Shown: positions 1 through 7,893 of the stretch, piece by piece
How the letters are laid out: every line of letters starts with the position of its first letter
Numbering within the stretch: position 1 is the stretch's first letter
Assembly: GCF_038595005.1 (NCBI RefSeq)
Contig: NZ_CP151997.1
Location: 496,001 to 560,000 of the forward strand
DNA: 64,000 nucleotides
Source: Chryseomicrobium sp. FSL W7-1435
GTDB taxonomy: Bacteria > Bacillota > Bacilli > Bacillales_A > Planococcaceae
Reading direction: 5' to 3'
The notes under the pieces: generated by a model
Told to the model about the DNA's origin: nothing
What the model saw: the letters and a program-made list of their open reading frames with translations, nothing else
Databases searched by the model: none
Position numbers and translations under genes: made by a program

Positions 1-1016
1 ATTCGTATGAGGCCGAGTTAGGGAACCCCATTGCAGAAAAATCGAATGACTCATTGACTGTGAAAGCCGCACTTAACAAGTTCCAAGTCGTCGATGCGAC
101 TGAAGACGGTCCAGGAAGTCCGCTCTATAAAAACGTCGTCCAACAAGATACTTCGTTTACGAAGCAGGGGATGTCGTTGAAAGTCAATCGTCCAGAACTC
201 TATTTAGAATCGGCACTTCGTCTTACTCAGCTTCGTAAAGATGCATTTATGATGGATGAGTACGAAAAAATAGCGGACATCATGCCGCAAATGATTGAAA
301 ATGAACTTGATTATTACTATTACAGTTATCTCTCGCAACTAGAAACTCCGCCACCATTTGCAGCGTATACATACACGCATTTTTTAATGTACTTACTCGG
401 ATTTGTCGGAGCATTTTGGTTTATAACTATCGCCATTTATTCCTCCAATATTATGATTGAAGATTTCCGCCATACGACCTTGATCAAAGGATACCCCATT
501 GCATTTGATCGCTATGTGTTAGCGAAAGTACTGGTGACATGGAGTGTTACCTGTCTGTTTCTAGTAGTACTTCTGCTATTTAGTGTGCCTTACGCTTTCT
601 TAGGCGAGTGGGGAAGTCTAAAAGATGTAATTGCCATCTGGAATGGACAAGTCCAGATCCACACGGTGCTTTCCTACAGTGGGTTCGCTATTGGCTATAT
701 GCTGTTGTTATCTTTAGTCGCTATTGTTAGCTCAGTTATCTTGAACGTCCTAGTCCGAAATGTCTATATCACAATCTTTATCCAGCTCGGTTTGGTGGCA
801 TTACCCATCATGTTCCCGAGATTGGCAACTCTCGCTCCTTGGTATCCGTACCATTACGTCAATTTCCCTGCGCTACTTCGGGGTGAAAGTTTGATGGGGG
901 CCGATCCTGCAGAACTTTCTGCTTGGATGGGTATGGTTATTTTAACTGTTTACTTGCTGTTGATATTAGCTCTCGTCAAATGGTTCTTATCAAGCGGAAG
1001 ATTACAAAGAGCGTAA
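1..1016 (+). CDS. ABC-2 type transporter permease, 5'-truncated by the window edge
   Basis: The reading frame is open from base 3 through a TTG at 54 to the stop at 1016, so the gene very probably starts outside the window and the TTG is an internal codon. After a soluble, probably extracytoplasmic N-terminal part, several hydrophobic stretches follow: LMYLLGFVGAFWFITIAIY, then FDRYVLAKVLVTW into a long membrane run, SYSGFAIGYMLLLSLVAIV, and a C-terminal segment ending VYLLLILALVKWF. This topology, and the FRHTTLIKGYPIAFDRY stretch that resembles KGFPISDWKRMFGKG in the next gene, mark it as a paralogous ABC-2 permease. The downstream gene begins 13 bases after its stop, and an ATPase follows, so the three probably form one heteromeric exporter. 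The substrate cannot be read from the sequence. Confidence 0.8.
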   Translation, partial: SYEAELGNPIAEKSNDSLTVKAALNKFQVVDATEDGPGSPLYKNVVQQDTSFTKQGMSLKVNRPELYLESALRLTQLRKDAFMMDEYEKIADIMPQMIENELDYYYYSYLSQLETPPPFAAYTYTHFLMYLLGFVGAFWFITIAIYSSNIMIEDFRHTTLIKGYPIAFDRYVLAKVLVTWSVTCLFLVVLLLFSVPYAFLGEWGSLKDVIAIWNGQVQIHTVLSYSGFAIGYMLLLSLVAIVSSVILNVLVRNVYITIFIQLGLVALPIMFPRLATLAPWYPYHYVNFPALLRGESLMGADPAELSAWMGMVILTVYLLLILALVKWFLSSGRLQRA

Positions 1017-1029
1017 GGAGGGGAAGGCT

Positions 1030-2250
1030 ATGTGGAATTTTATCAAATGGGAAACCTTGCAATTCATTGGTAACAAAAAGAACCAAGCTGTCTACATCAT
1101 TCTTCTCCTTCTGAGTGTCTATTACGCATTTGCAGTCGCTCCGACCTATGAGCCGGTTGAGAAGGTGAGCCGCGATGAGATGCAAGCGGCGTATGATACA
1201 AGGGCAGCATTTATAGAAAGTGTTGAGGGGAGAGAAAATCTTCATCCTTCGGTCCAGTTTGCGGCGAGTTTATTTCCAGAATGGAACAAAGTTGAGAAAC
1301 GACGAATTGATGCTCTCGATGAAGGGGATTTATTGACGTATGCCTCTTCAACTGCTGAGTGGTACACGTTCACGAATGAGTTAGTTATCCAATACGGAGA
1401 CTATTTTTACTACAACCCGCTCTATTATACGCATGGCAACAGCTTTGCACGAGACGATGGTTTCTATGCTTACGGGTATACGGCTAGTCGTTATGATCAC
1501 TATTCACAAGGAAATCACGATTTATCTTATGAACTGTTTGAAGAACGTACGGCCCTTCAGACCGTACAGCGTCTATTGAACAATTTTCTACCGTTTGTAG
1601 TGCTGATCAGCTGTATTTTACTCACAGCTGACATTGTGTTAAAAGACCGTCGCAACCCAAGTATTGTGAAAGGATTCCCGATTTCCGATTGGAAGCGCAT
1701 GTTCGGTAAGGGGTTCGTCGCATTTGTGGGAAGTCTAGTGACCGTGATTCCGCTGAGTGCAGGGCTTTTGATTATTGGCTTGCGAGAAGGGTTCGGAGAC
1801 TTCCTACTGGGTGTCCCTATCTATAATACAGATGTGTCGATTTTCAATTACAGACCTGACCTCGAAATCTTTTCGACCATCCCTATGTGGGAGTATTTAG
1901 TGAAAAACATCGCCTTTTTATCCCTGTGGTTCATTGCTCTGATTGCGCTGATTATCTTACTGAGCATCACGTTACGTCTTGAATTCCTCAATATCGCCAT
2001 TGGGCTAGGTATCGTTTTCGCAGAGTTTTTGTATTTTGAACGTGCTGTTAGTCCGTTTACGGATGCCTATTGGTACCCGACTTCCTATGTTCAAGTAGGG
2101 CAGGTCATATCGGGCACCAGAGATTTCTTGTATGCATCTGAACTGTTCACGGCAGAACGAGGCGTCTTGCTCGTTGCTGGAAGTGCACTCCTATGTATCT
2201 TGCTTGTTTTACTGATTACGACCAACAAACGATTTTCTTATACGAAGTAA
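1030..2250 (+). CDS. ABC-2 type transporter permease, second subunit
   Basis: 406 residues, started at ATG 1030 behind the ribosome-binding site AAGGAGGGG. One N-terminal membrane segment (about residues 18-36, IILLLLSVYYAFAVAP) is followed by an extracytoplasmic domain of roughly 150 residues. Five or so membrane helices occupy the C-terminal half, from LNNFLPFVVLISCILLTADI to the end. The KGFPISDWKR motif just after the second helix matches the upstream permease, so the pair look like diverged duplicates working as a heterodimer with the ATPase at 2263. Gene gaps of 13 and 12 bases indicate one transcription unit. Family assignment is solid; the cargo (peptide, bacteriocin or lipid) is unknown. 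Confidence 0.85.
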   Translation: MWNFIKWETLQFIGNKKNQAVYIILLLLSVYYAFAVAPTYEPVEKVSRDEMQAAYDTRAAFIESVEGRENLHPSVQFAASLFPEWNKVEKRRIDALDEGDLLTYASSTAEWYTFTNELVIQYGDYFYYNPLYYTHGNSFARDDGFYAYGYTASRYDHYSQGNHDLSYELFEERTALQTVQRLLNNFLPFVVLISCILLTADIVLKDRRNPSIVKGFPISDWKRMFGKGFVAFVGSLVTVIPLSAGLLIIGLREGFGDFLLGVPIYNTDVSIFNYRPDLEIFSTIPMWEYLVKNIAFLSLWFIALIALIILLSITLRLEFLNIAIGLGIVFAEFLYFERAVSPFTDAYWYPTSYVQVGQVISGTRDFLYASELFTAERGVLLVAGSALLCILLVLLITTNKRFSYTK

Positions 2251-2262
2251 GGAGGGAATAAA

Positions 2263-3165
2263 ATGCTTGAACTGAAACAGATTGGCATGCAGTTTCAAGA
2301 AAAACGTGTGCTCGATGATATTTCTATCACGTTTGAACCGGGTCAGATTATTGGGTTAGTTGCGCCGAACGGAACCGGGAAGTCGACGTTGATGAACGTC
2401 ATCATGAACTATTTGTCTCCAAAACAAGGACAGGTCGTTGTAGGTGGGGGTTTGCAGTACACAAGTAAGTCGAATGAAGTGAAGATCCACCAAATGATGT
2501 CGATGATGCCCGACCAGAACGATTTGTACAATCACGTATCCGGTAAGAACCACATGAAGATCTACCAAACGATGTGGAATAGCCGTCCGGAATTGATTGA
2601 GGACACAATCAACAAGTTGGGTATGGCTTCGTACGTCAAGAAGAAGACAGGGACCTACTCTCTCGGGATGCGCCAACGTTTATGCTTTGCGATGCAAATT
2701 GTCTCAGATACAAAGATTATGTTGATGGATGAAGTGATGAATGGACTTGACCCAACGCATGTCGAAATGATTTCGCAGATGCTTGTCGAGAAGAAGCGGG
2801 AAGGAAAGACCGTTATCATTGCCTCTCATTTACTCGAAAATTTGGAGCAGTACGCAGACAAGATTTACTTTTTCAAAAATGGAAAGTTGCGACTTGCTGA
2901 CGACTTGGCACCCGGGTTTTCTGCGGACACCGTGACGACGATCCGTCTTCCGAAGATTACAGCGGAACAAGCAAAGCGCGTGCATGACAAGTTTCCGGAG
3001 TTAGTCATGCAGACGTTGCCGAACGATACCCTCTTAATTGATATTCAAAATAAACCAGACGAAGAAATCACAGCGCTCGTCACATTCCTCGTTGCATCCC
3101 ACATTTCCGATTTCCACTTTGGGAAAGTTGCGCTGCATGACCTGTATTCGATGGAATACCAATAA
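2263..3165 (+). CDS. ABC transporter ATP-binding protein of the ABC-2 exporter
   Basis: 300 residues, ATG 2263 preceded by AAGGAGGG. Walker A is APNGTGKST near residue 35, the signature is YSLGMRQRL near 130, and Walker B is MLMDEVMNGLDP near 150, followed by the switch histidine in IIASHLLENL. Walker A begins with Ala rather than the usual Gly, and the Walker B glutamate is present, so the enzyme should hydrolyse ATP. The last 80 residues form an accessory region common in drug/peptide exporter ATPases. It closes the operon of two permeases and is followed directly by a terminator. The LytTR regulator encoded convergently downstream is a plausible partner, but nothing in the DNA proves regulation. 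Confidence 0.9.
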   Translation: MLELKQIGMQFQEKRVLDDISITFEPGQIIGLVAPNGTGKSTLMNVIMNYLSPKQGQVVVGGGLQYTSKSNEVKIHQMMSMMPDQNDLYNHVSGKNHMKIYQTMWNSRPELIEDTINKLGMASYVKKKTGTYSLGMRQRLCFAMQIVSDTKIMLMDEVMNGLDPTHVEMISQMLVEKKREGKTVIIASHLLENLEQYADKIYFFKNGKLRLADDLAPGFSADTVTTIRLPKITAEQAKRVHDKFPELVMQTLPNDTLLIDIQNKPDEEITALVTFLVASHISDFHFGKVALHDLYSMEYQ

Positions 3166-3173
3166 GACAGACG

Positions 3174-3201
3174 AAAGCCCTCCGAGATTGGAGGGCTTTT
3201 T
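3174..3201 (+). terminator. Rho-independent terminator after the ABC-2 exporter operon
   Basis: Stem AAAGCCCTCC / GGAGGGCTTT with a six-base loop and a run of T on the plus strand, nine bases after the ATPase stop. The A-run on its left makes weaker use from the minus strand possible. Confidence 0.9.
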
Positions 3202-3204
3202 GCT

Positions 3205-3290
3205 GCCTTGGGAGGGGTTTCGGCGATTGTGTCAGGAGTTTCACCCGTTATTTGCTGAGATTCAACGATTGTGTCGGAACATTCGATGGA
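3205..3290. repeat. Degenerate 21-bp tandem repeat, CGACACAATC family
   Basis: Three consecutive 21-base units start at 3221, 3242 and 3263. The outer two share GCGATTGTGTC / ACGATTGTGTC. Read on the minus strand these give CCGACACAATCG and CTGACACAATCGCCGAAAC, matching the CCGACACAATCACCGAAC unit at 24561 on the plus strand. No coding function is likely: the minus-strand open frame here only translates the repeat. Confidence 0.6.
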
Positions 3291-3310
3291 AGGTGATGTT
3301 ATGGAAACCA

Positions 3311-3652
3311 TTACATCCCCAAAATCCGCTTCACGTCCGCCAAATACGATTGGCCGACTGGTAACTCACTGCCATCCTCCAGAACCATGATCAGATTCGA
3401 TGCAAGATCGCGTGTAATTCGTTCAACTGCCACCAAGTTGACGATAAACGACCGGTGGATCCGTACAAAGTCTTCAGGCAATCGTTGCTGCAGCTCCTTT
3501 AATGGTTGCGATACAGAATAGGCTTCCCCATCTGCGTAAACCCAAGTCTTCTTATGTAAACTCTCCAAATGTGTAATGGTCGAAAGGCGTAGAGGCTTCC
3601 AATCTTCCTCTTGGCGTACGGTTAAAAATCGGGTTGGTACAAGCTGTTCCAT
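3311..3652 (-). CDS. Stand-alone LytTR-type DNA-binding regulator
   Basis: 113 residues, almost entirely one LytTR domain with no receiver domain. Family hallmarks are visible: ITHLESLHKKTWVYADGEAYSVSQPLKELQQRL, then FVRIHRSFIVNL (the conserved R-x-H-[RK]-S-[FY]-[IL]-[VI]-N segment), and a C-terminal LPVGQSYLADVKRIL. Start ATG at 3652 follows AAGGAGGAAC. LytTR proteins bind pairs of short direct repeats about two helical turns apart, and exactly such a pair overlaps this gene's promoter (see 3677-3726), suggesting autoregulation. It is convergent with the ABC exporter. Signal input is unknown because no sensor domain or kinase is adjacent. Confidence 0.88.
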   Translation of the reverse strand: MEQLVPTRFLTVRQEEDWKPLRLSTITHLESLHKKTWVYADGEAYSVSQPLKELQQRLPEDFVRIHRSFIVNLVAVERITRDLASNLIMVLEDGSELPVGQSYLADVKRILGM

Positions 3653-3676
3653 TGTGTTCCTCCTTCGTAATTTGGA

Positions 3677-3726
3677 TTTATCCGGAAAACTAGTAGGTTT
3701 ATCCGGAAATTTTCATGGTCTGTCAA
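3677..3726 (-). promoter_or_regulatory. Promoter and two-repeat operator of the LytTR gene
   Basis: On the minus strand a TTGACA (3726-3721) and GATAAA (3703-3698) lie 17 bases apart, a good sigma-A promoter. The sequence TTTCCGGATAAA occurs twice, at 3709-3698 and 3688-3677, exactly 21 bp apart. One copy overlaps the -10 box. Spacing of two helical turns is the known geometry of LytTR operators, so the site is probably used for autorepression. The motif itself is not the canonical AgrA/ComE word. Confidence 0.65.
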
Positions 3727-3817
3727 AAAGCCGTGTCATTCTGACTTTTCTGTTATATATTAATTTACAAGAACTAAAACTGTTATGCAACAGAAACTTA
3801 CACGAAGGGTGAGATAA

Positions 3818-5104
3818 ATGATGACGAAACGACAAGAACAAGTGGAGCAATTACGTAAAGACTGGAGCGAAAATAAGCGCTGGAAAGGAATTGAACGTCC
3901 GTACACTCCGGAAGAAGTTGTGAAATTACGAGGTTCAGTTGTAGTAGAACAGACACTGGCACGACGTGGTGCTGACCGTCTTTGGAACTCACTTCATACA
4001 GAAGATTTTATTAATGCGCTAGGTGCGCTTACTGGAAACCAAGCTGTTCAACAAGTCAAAGCAGGCCTGCAAGCAATTTACTTGAGCGGCTGGCAAGTAG
4101 CGGCGGACGCTAACCTTTCCGGTCAAATGTATCCGGATCAGAGCTTGTACCCAGCGAACTCGGTTCCAGCAGTAGTGAAGCGCATCAACCAAGCTTTACA
4201 ACGTGCAGATCAAATCGATCATGCAGAAGGACGTGACGATGGATTTGACTGGTTTGCGCCGATCGTTGCGGATGCAGAAGCGGGATTTGGTGGACCTCTA
4301 AACGTGTTCGAACTTATTAAAGGGATGATTGAAGCGGGTGCAGCAGGCGTTCACTTAGAAGACCAACTGGCTTCAGAGAAAAAATGTGGACACTTAGGCG
4401 GCAAGGTTCTTCTTCCAACACAAAATGCCATCCGCAACTTAGTAGCTGCTCGACTGGCAGCAGACGTGTTAGACGTTCCGACATTGATCGTAGCTCGTAC
4501 AGACGCTGACGCAGCAGACATGGTGACAAGTGATATCGACGAGCGTGACCACGCATTCATTACAGGCGAACGTACACCAGAAGGATTCTTCAAAACGAAT
4601 CCTGGAATCGATCAGGCAATCGCACGTGGACTGGCGTACGCTCCCTATGCAGACCTTGTCTGGTGTGAGACATCTCACCCTAGCTTGGAAGAAGCTAAAC
4701 AATTCGCAGATGCGATCCACGCTGAGTTCCCTGGGAAGATGCTTGCTTATAACTGTTCACCATCGTTCAACTGGGAAGCAAACTTGGATCAAGAAACGAT
4801 TGCCAAGTATCAAGTCGAGCTTGGGAAGATGGGTTACAAGTTCCAATTCGTTACACTTGCAGGCTTCCACAGCTTGAACCACGGCATGTTCGAACTAGCA
4901 CATGCTTATAAAACAGAAGGTATGGCTGCTTACTCTCGCTTGCAACAAGCAGAATTTGATTCAGAAGCTAAAGGCTATACAGCGACGAAGCACCAGCGTG
5001 AAGTCGGAACAGGCTACTTCGATGATGTTTCTCAGATTGTCTCAGGCGGCATGTCGTCTACAACAGCCATGAAAGGATCAACGGAAGTCGCGCAATTTGC
5101 GTGA
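3818..5104 (+). CDS. aceA: Isocitrate lyase
   Basis: 428 residues. Splits isocitrate into glyoxylate and succinate, the first step of the glyoxylate bypass used for growth on acetate or fatty acids; cytosolic and Mg-dependent. The catalytic loop KKCGHLGGK is present with the active cysteine at residue 190, and the [12 protein letters not shown] and [12 protein letters not shown] metal/substrate motifs are intact. Two adjacent ATGs (3818, 3821) follow GAAGGGTGAG; either may be used. The malate synthase gene follows 20 bases after the stop, giving the classic aceA-aceB pair. The 165-base upstream gap holds the divergent LytTR promoter and a small inverted repeat, CTGTTATGCAACAG, near 3779-3793, a candidate control site of unknown binder. 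No clear CcpA site was found. Confidence 0.97.
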   Translation: MMTKRQEQVEQLRKDWSENKRWKGIERPYTPEEVVKLRGSVVVEQTLARRGADRLWNSLHTEDFINALGALTGNQAVQQVKAGLQAIYLSGWQVAADANLSGQMYPDQSLYPANSVPAVVKRINQALQRADQIDHAEGRDDGFDWFAPIVADAEAGFGGPLNVFELIKGMIEAGAAGVHLEDQLASEKKCGHLGGKVLLPTQNAIRNLVAARLAADVLDVPTLIVARTDADAADMVTSDIDERDHAFITGERTPEGFFKTNPGIDQAIARGLAYAPYADLVWCETSHPSLEEAKQFADAIHAEFPGKMLAYNCSPSFNWEANLDQETIAKYQVELGKMGYKFQFVTLAGFHSLNHGMFELAHAYKTEGMAAYSRLQQAEFDSEAKGYTATKHQREVGTGYFDDVSQIVSGGMSSTTAMKGSTEVAQFA

Positions 5105-5124
5105 TCCGGAAAGGAGCGGGACCG

Positions 5125-6750
5125 ATGACGCAATTGACAACTTCGATTGAAATCAAAGCGCCTCAGGATGAAGCCGTCCGTCAAGTGTTGACACCAGAAG
5201 CCTTGCAGTTTCTAGAAGGACTCCACCGGACGTTCAATGAACGACGGAAAGAACTTTTAGATGCGCGTGAAGTGCGTCAAAAAGAACTGGACACTGGGAG
5301 CAAGCTCGATTTTTTATCAGAGACAAAACCTATTCGGGACGGCGACTGGACGGTTGCCGAACTCCCGAAGGACCTTCAAGACCGCCGCGTGGAAATCACA
5401 GGGCCGGTTGACCGAAAAATGGTCATCAACGCTTTGAACTCTGGTGCCAAACTATTTATGGCTTGTTTTGAAGATGCCACAGCACCAACATGGCACAATA
5501 TGATTCATGGCCAGATCAATATGTACGATGCGATTCGCAAGACGATTTCCTATACACAACCAACTACTGGCAAGACCTATTCACTAAATGAGGATGTCGC
5601 AGTACTTCAGATTCGCCCGCGTGGTTGGCACTTGTTAGAGAAACATGTAGTAGTGGATGGGGAGCCAATGTCTGGAGGGTTATTCGACTTCGGCTTGTAC
5701 TTCTTCCATAATGCAAAAGAATTACTTGCTCGTGGAAGTGGCCCATATTTCTATCTACCAAAGCTCGAGCATCACTTAGAAGCCCGCTTGTGGAATGACG
5801 TGTTTAGATATGCACAAGATACACTTGGTGTTCCGCAAGGCTCCATCCGCGCAACTGTGTTAATCGAGACGATTCCGGCAGCTTTCCAGATGGACGAGAT
5901 TTTGTACGAGTTACGTGATCACTCAGCAGGCCTGAACTGTGGGCGCTGGGATTACATCTTCAGCTACATCAAGCGACTTCGTAACCAACCAGACGTCATC
6001 TTACCAGACCGAGGCCAAGTGACGATGACTTCACCATTTATGAGGGCATATACGTTACTTGCTATCAAGACGTGTCACAAGCGCAATGCACCAGCAATGG
6101 GTGGGATGGCTGCTCAGATTCCGATTAAAGGTGACGAAGCAGCGAATGCCGCGGCATTTGATAAAGTGCGGGAAGACAAGCGCCGCGAAGTGACGGATGG
6201 GCATGACGGAACGTGGGTCGCGCATCCAGCACTTGTGGCAGTGGCACTCGATGAGTTCAATGAACACATGCCAGAGCCGAACCAGATTTCGCGAAAACGA
6301 GACGACGTGGATGTGACAGCGGAAGCATTAGTAGAAGTATTGAGTGGTACCATCACAGAAAATGGTTTACGTGTGAACTGTTCGGTTGGTGTTCAGTATA
6401 TTGCTTCTTGGCTACGCGGAAACGGGGCTGCACCTATTAATCATCTAATGGAAGACGCAGCAACAGCCGAAATCTCGCGGACTCAAGTATGGCAATGGAT
6501 TCGTCATCCGGAAGGAAAGCTTGAGGACGGTCGCAAGATTACAGCTGAACTTGTCGATCAAGTTCTTGAAGAAGAGCTGCAGAAGTTACAAGGGCAGTTC
6601 GGGAAAGATGTCTATGACAACGGACGATTTGGAGAGGCCGCTAGTCTCTTTAGACGATTAGTTCTAAATGATGAATTTTTCGAATTTCTCACAGTACCTG
6701 GCTATGACCAGTTGGAGGAGGTGACTGACCATGAATCAACCAAATCTTGA
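5125..6750 (+). CDS. aceB: Malate synthase A
   Basis: 541 residues. Condenses glyoxylate with acetyl-CoA to malate, completing the bypass begun by aceA. Length and motifs fit the A isoform: [36 protein letters not shown] (catalytic region) and [29 protein letters not shown] near the C-terminus. An in-frame GTG at 5101 overlaps the aceA stop, but ATG 5125 sits behind AAAGGAGCGGG at good distance and begins MTQLTT, so it is taken as the start. The gene overlaps a small zinc-ribbon gene at its 3' end by 20 bases. Confidence 0.96.
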   Translation: MTQLTTSIEIKAPQDEAVRQVLTPEALQFLEGLHRTFNERRKELLDAREVRQKELDTGSKLDFLSETKPIRDGDWTVAELPKDLQDRRVEITGPVDRKMVINALNSGAKLFMACFEDATAPTWHNMIHGQINMYDAIRKTISYTQPTTGKTYSLNEDVAVLQIRPRGWHLLEKHVVVDGEPMSGGLFDFGLYFFHNAKELLARGSGPYFYLPKLEHHLEARLWNDVFRYAQDTLGVPQGSIRATVLIETIPAAFQMDEILYELRDHSAGLNCGRWDYIFSYIKRLRNQPDVILPDRGQVTMTSPFMRAYTLLAIKTCHKRNAPAMGGMAAQIPIKGDEAANAAAFDKVREDKRREVTDGHDGTWVAHPALVAVALDEFNEHMPEPNQISRKRDDVDVTAEALVEVLSGTITENGLRVNCSVGVQYIASWLRGNGAAPINHLMEDAATAEISRTQVWQWIRHPEGKLEDGRKITAELVDQVLEEELQKLQGQFGKDVYDNGRFGEAASLFRRLVLNDEFFEFLTVPGYDQLEEVTDHESTKS

Positions 6751-6853
6751 AGCGAACCCAAAAGTATGCCGTGAATGTGGCACTATCATTCGTGAGCAAG
6801 TCGAGTCTCAACTGTTTGAATGTGAGCGTTGCTTGAACAACCAACCCGAATAA
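6731..6853 (+). CDS. Small zinc-ribbon protein (40 aa), possibly YhfH-like
   Basis: A 40-residue frame starting at ATG 6731 behind TTGGAGGAGGTGACTGACC, a very strong ribosome-binding site lying inside the end of aceB. The protein has two knuckles, CRECG at residues 13-17 and CERC at 31-34, 14 residues apart, a typical single-zinc ribbon, and ends immediately before the aceB terminator. It is therefore co-transcribed with aceAB. Similar tiny zinc-binding proteins of the YhfH type occur in Bacillus, but that match is from memory of size and Cys pattern only. Function unknown; a link to the glyoxylate bypass is inferred from position. Confidence 0.7.
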   Translation: MNQPNLEANPKVCRECGTIIREQVESQLFECERCLNNQPE

Positions 6854-6861
6854 TTTAGAGT

Positions 6862-6891
6862 GCCCCTTCTGCTTTGGCAGAGGGGGTTTTT
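6862..6891 (+). terminator. Terminator of the aceA-aceB operon
   Basis: Stem GCCCCTTCTGC / GCAGAGGGGG (one mismatch) with a TTTG loop and a T-run, eight bases after the small zinc-ribbon gene. Confidence 0.9.
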
Positions 6892-6896
6892 CTGTA

Positions 6897-7050
6897 TTAG
6901 TTTCCATAAAATCATTTGGGGCGTTAAACGAGGAAGTACGGTCTTTAATGAGAGAAGTTCGGGCGTTAATTGTTACTTTAGGGTCGTTAATCAAGCAAGT
7001 ACGGGCGTTAATTCAAGTTTACAGTCTAACGCCAGCCACTTCCGCCCATA
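6897..7050. repeat. Headed 21-bp tandem repeat array, copy 1
   Basis: Begins with a header, TTAGTTTCCATAAAATC then ATTTGGGG, followed by units of exactly 21 bases starting at 6921, 6942, 6963, 6984 and 7005. Each unit opens with a variant of KCGTTAA and closes near CGG or GGG; the middle bases vary. It fills the gap between the aceB terminator and the YetF-type gene. The same header and period recur at 13840, 24038 and 24311. Confidence 0.8.
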
Positions 7051-7073
7051 CTGTTCTCAAGAGGTGATTCCCC

Positions 7074-7775
7074 ATGTGGACCGAAGACATCAACGCACTA
7101 GAAATGATTTTGCGCACAACTATAACGTTTATAACTCTACTGTTACTAACCCGCTTCCTCGGAAAAGAACAACTTAGCCAGCTCACTATGTTCAATTACA
7201 TCACCGGCATCACTATCGGGTCAATTGCTGCCGACTTAGCAGGTCAAGCAGAAACCCCGTTCATAGACGGGATGATCTCACTCATCATCTGGACGATACT
7301 CACACTCTTTGTTAGTTGGATTTCCCTAAAATCTATGCGGGCAAAGACGCTACTTGATGATGAACCATCCGTCGTCATCCGGAAAGGGAAAATTCTTCAG
7401 CGCGAATTAAAGTCCAGTAGACTTCCGGTTGAGGATTTGAAGATGCTCCTTCGTCTGCAAGGGATTTTCTCCATTACAGAAGTCGAACATGCGATTCTCG
7501 AGACGAATGGAGAACTGAGCGTCTATAAAAAATCTGCGAACCAACCGGCCACTAAAAAAGACATGCAGTTACCGACAAAATCTACACACTATATTCCCAC
7601 GCAGCTCATTACGGATGGGGTCATAATTGAACGCAACTTGTTAGAACTAGATCTTTCCAAAGAGTGGCTAATGAAAGAATTAAAAAAGGCTGGGTACCAA
7701 GATCCTGCCCAAATCTTCTATGCGGAACTTCAAGAGAACGGCAAACTCTATATCGACAGTGGCAATGACGAGTAA
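7074..7775 (+). CDS. YetF/DUF421-family membrane protein
   Basis: 233 residues. Three N-terminal membrane helices (roughly 10-28, 40-55 and 66-84) are followed by a cytoplasmic two-part domain. Diagnostic DUF421 features are TRFLGKEQLSQLTMFNYITGITIGSIAADLA at the second helix, PSVVIRKGKILQREL, and LRLQGIFSITEVEHAILETNGELSVYKK. Members of this family (YetF, YrbG, YkjA, YdfR) are widespread in spore-forming Bacilli; some act on the spore germination and membrane state, but a biochemical role is not settled. Start ATG 7074 follows AAGAGGTGATTCCCC. Monocistronic between a repeat array and its own terminator. Confidence 0.88.
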   Translation: MWTEDINALEMILRTTITFITLLLLTRFLGKEQLSQLTMFNYITGITIGSIAADLAGQAETPFIDGMISLIIWTILTLFVSWISLKSMRAKTLLDDEPSVVIRKGKILQRELKSSRLPVEDLKMLLRLQGIFSITEVEHAILETNGELSVYKKSANQPATKKDMQLPTKSTHYIPTQLITDGVIIERNLLELDLSKEWLMKELKKAGYQDPAQIFYAELQENGKLYIDSGNDE

Positions 7776-7804
7776 TCTCTTCGCACGATGCGAGGAGATT
7801 TTTT
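7774..7804 (+). terminator. Terminator after the YetF-type gene
   Basis: Stem AATCTCTTCGC / GCGAGGAGATT with a short loop and a T-run, immediately after the stop codon. Confidence 0.9.
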
Positions 7805-7808
7805 GTGT

Positions 7809-7865
7809 TCTTAAGAATTTCTTCAGAAATCTCCCCCTTACTTGTTAAGAATTGAGAGGTACAAT
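7809..7865 (+). promoter_or_regulatory. Operator and promoter of the two-component operon
   Basis: A 21-base block at 7809-7829 contains TTAAGAA (7811) and TTCAGAA (7822), two half-sites 11 bp apart, the usual phase for OmpR/PhoB-type regulators. A third TTAAGAA-like site starts at 7845. The probable -10 is TACAAT at 7860. The whole 21-base block is repeated without mismatch, on the other strand, upstream of the ABC exporter at 39810, with the same spacing to -10 and start codon. The natural reading is a binding site for the response regulator encoded at 7894. Confidence 0.7.
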
Positions 7866-7893
7866 AGAAATAGATGGAAGGAGGCGGTCGAAC

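Noticed and set aside
3038-3364. Plus-strand frame across the end of the ATPase gene and the repeat region
   Set aside because: It overlaps the ATPase gene in another frame, crosses the terminator and has no start signal.
3727-3817. CcpA (cre) site before aceA
   Set aside because: Looked for a TGWAAnCGnTnWCA-type word and found none; only a short CTGTT/AACAG inverted repeat of unknown meaning is present.
6897-7050. Possible CRISPR array
   Set aside because: Units are 21 bp in total, with only a 7-base word shared and no separate spacers; there are no cas genes in the window.
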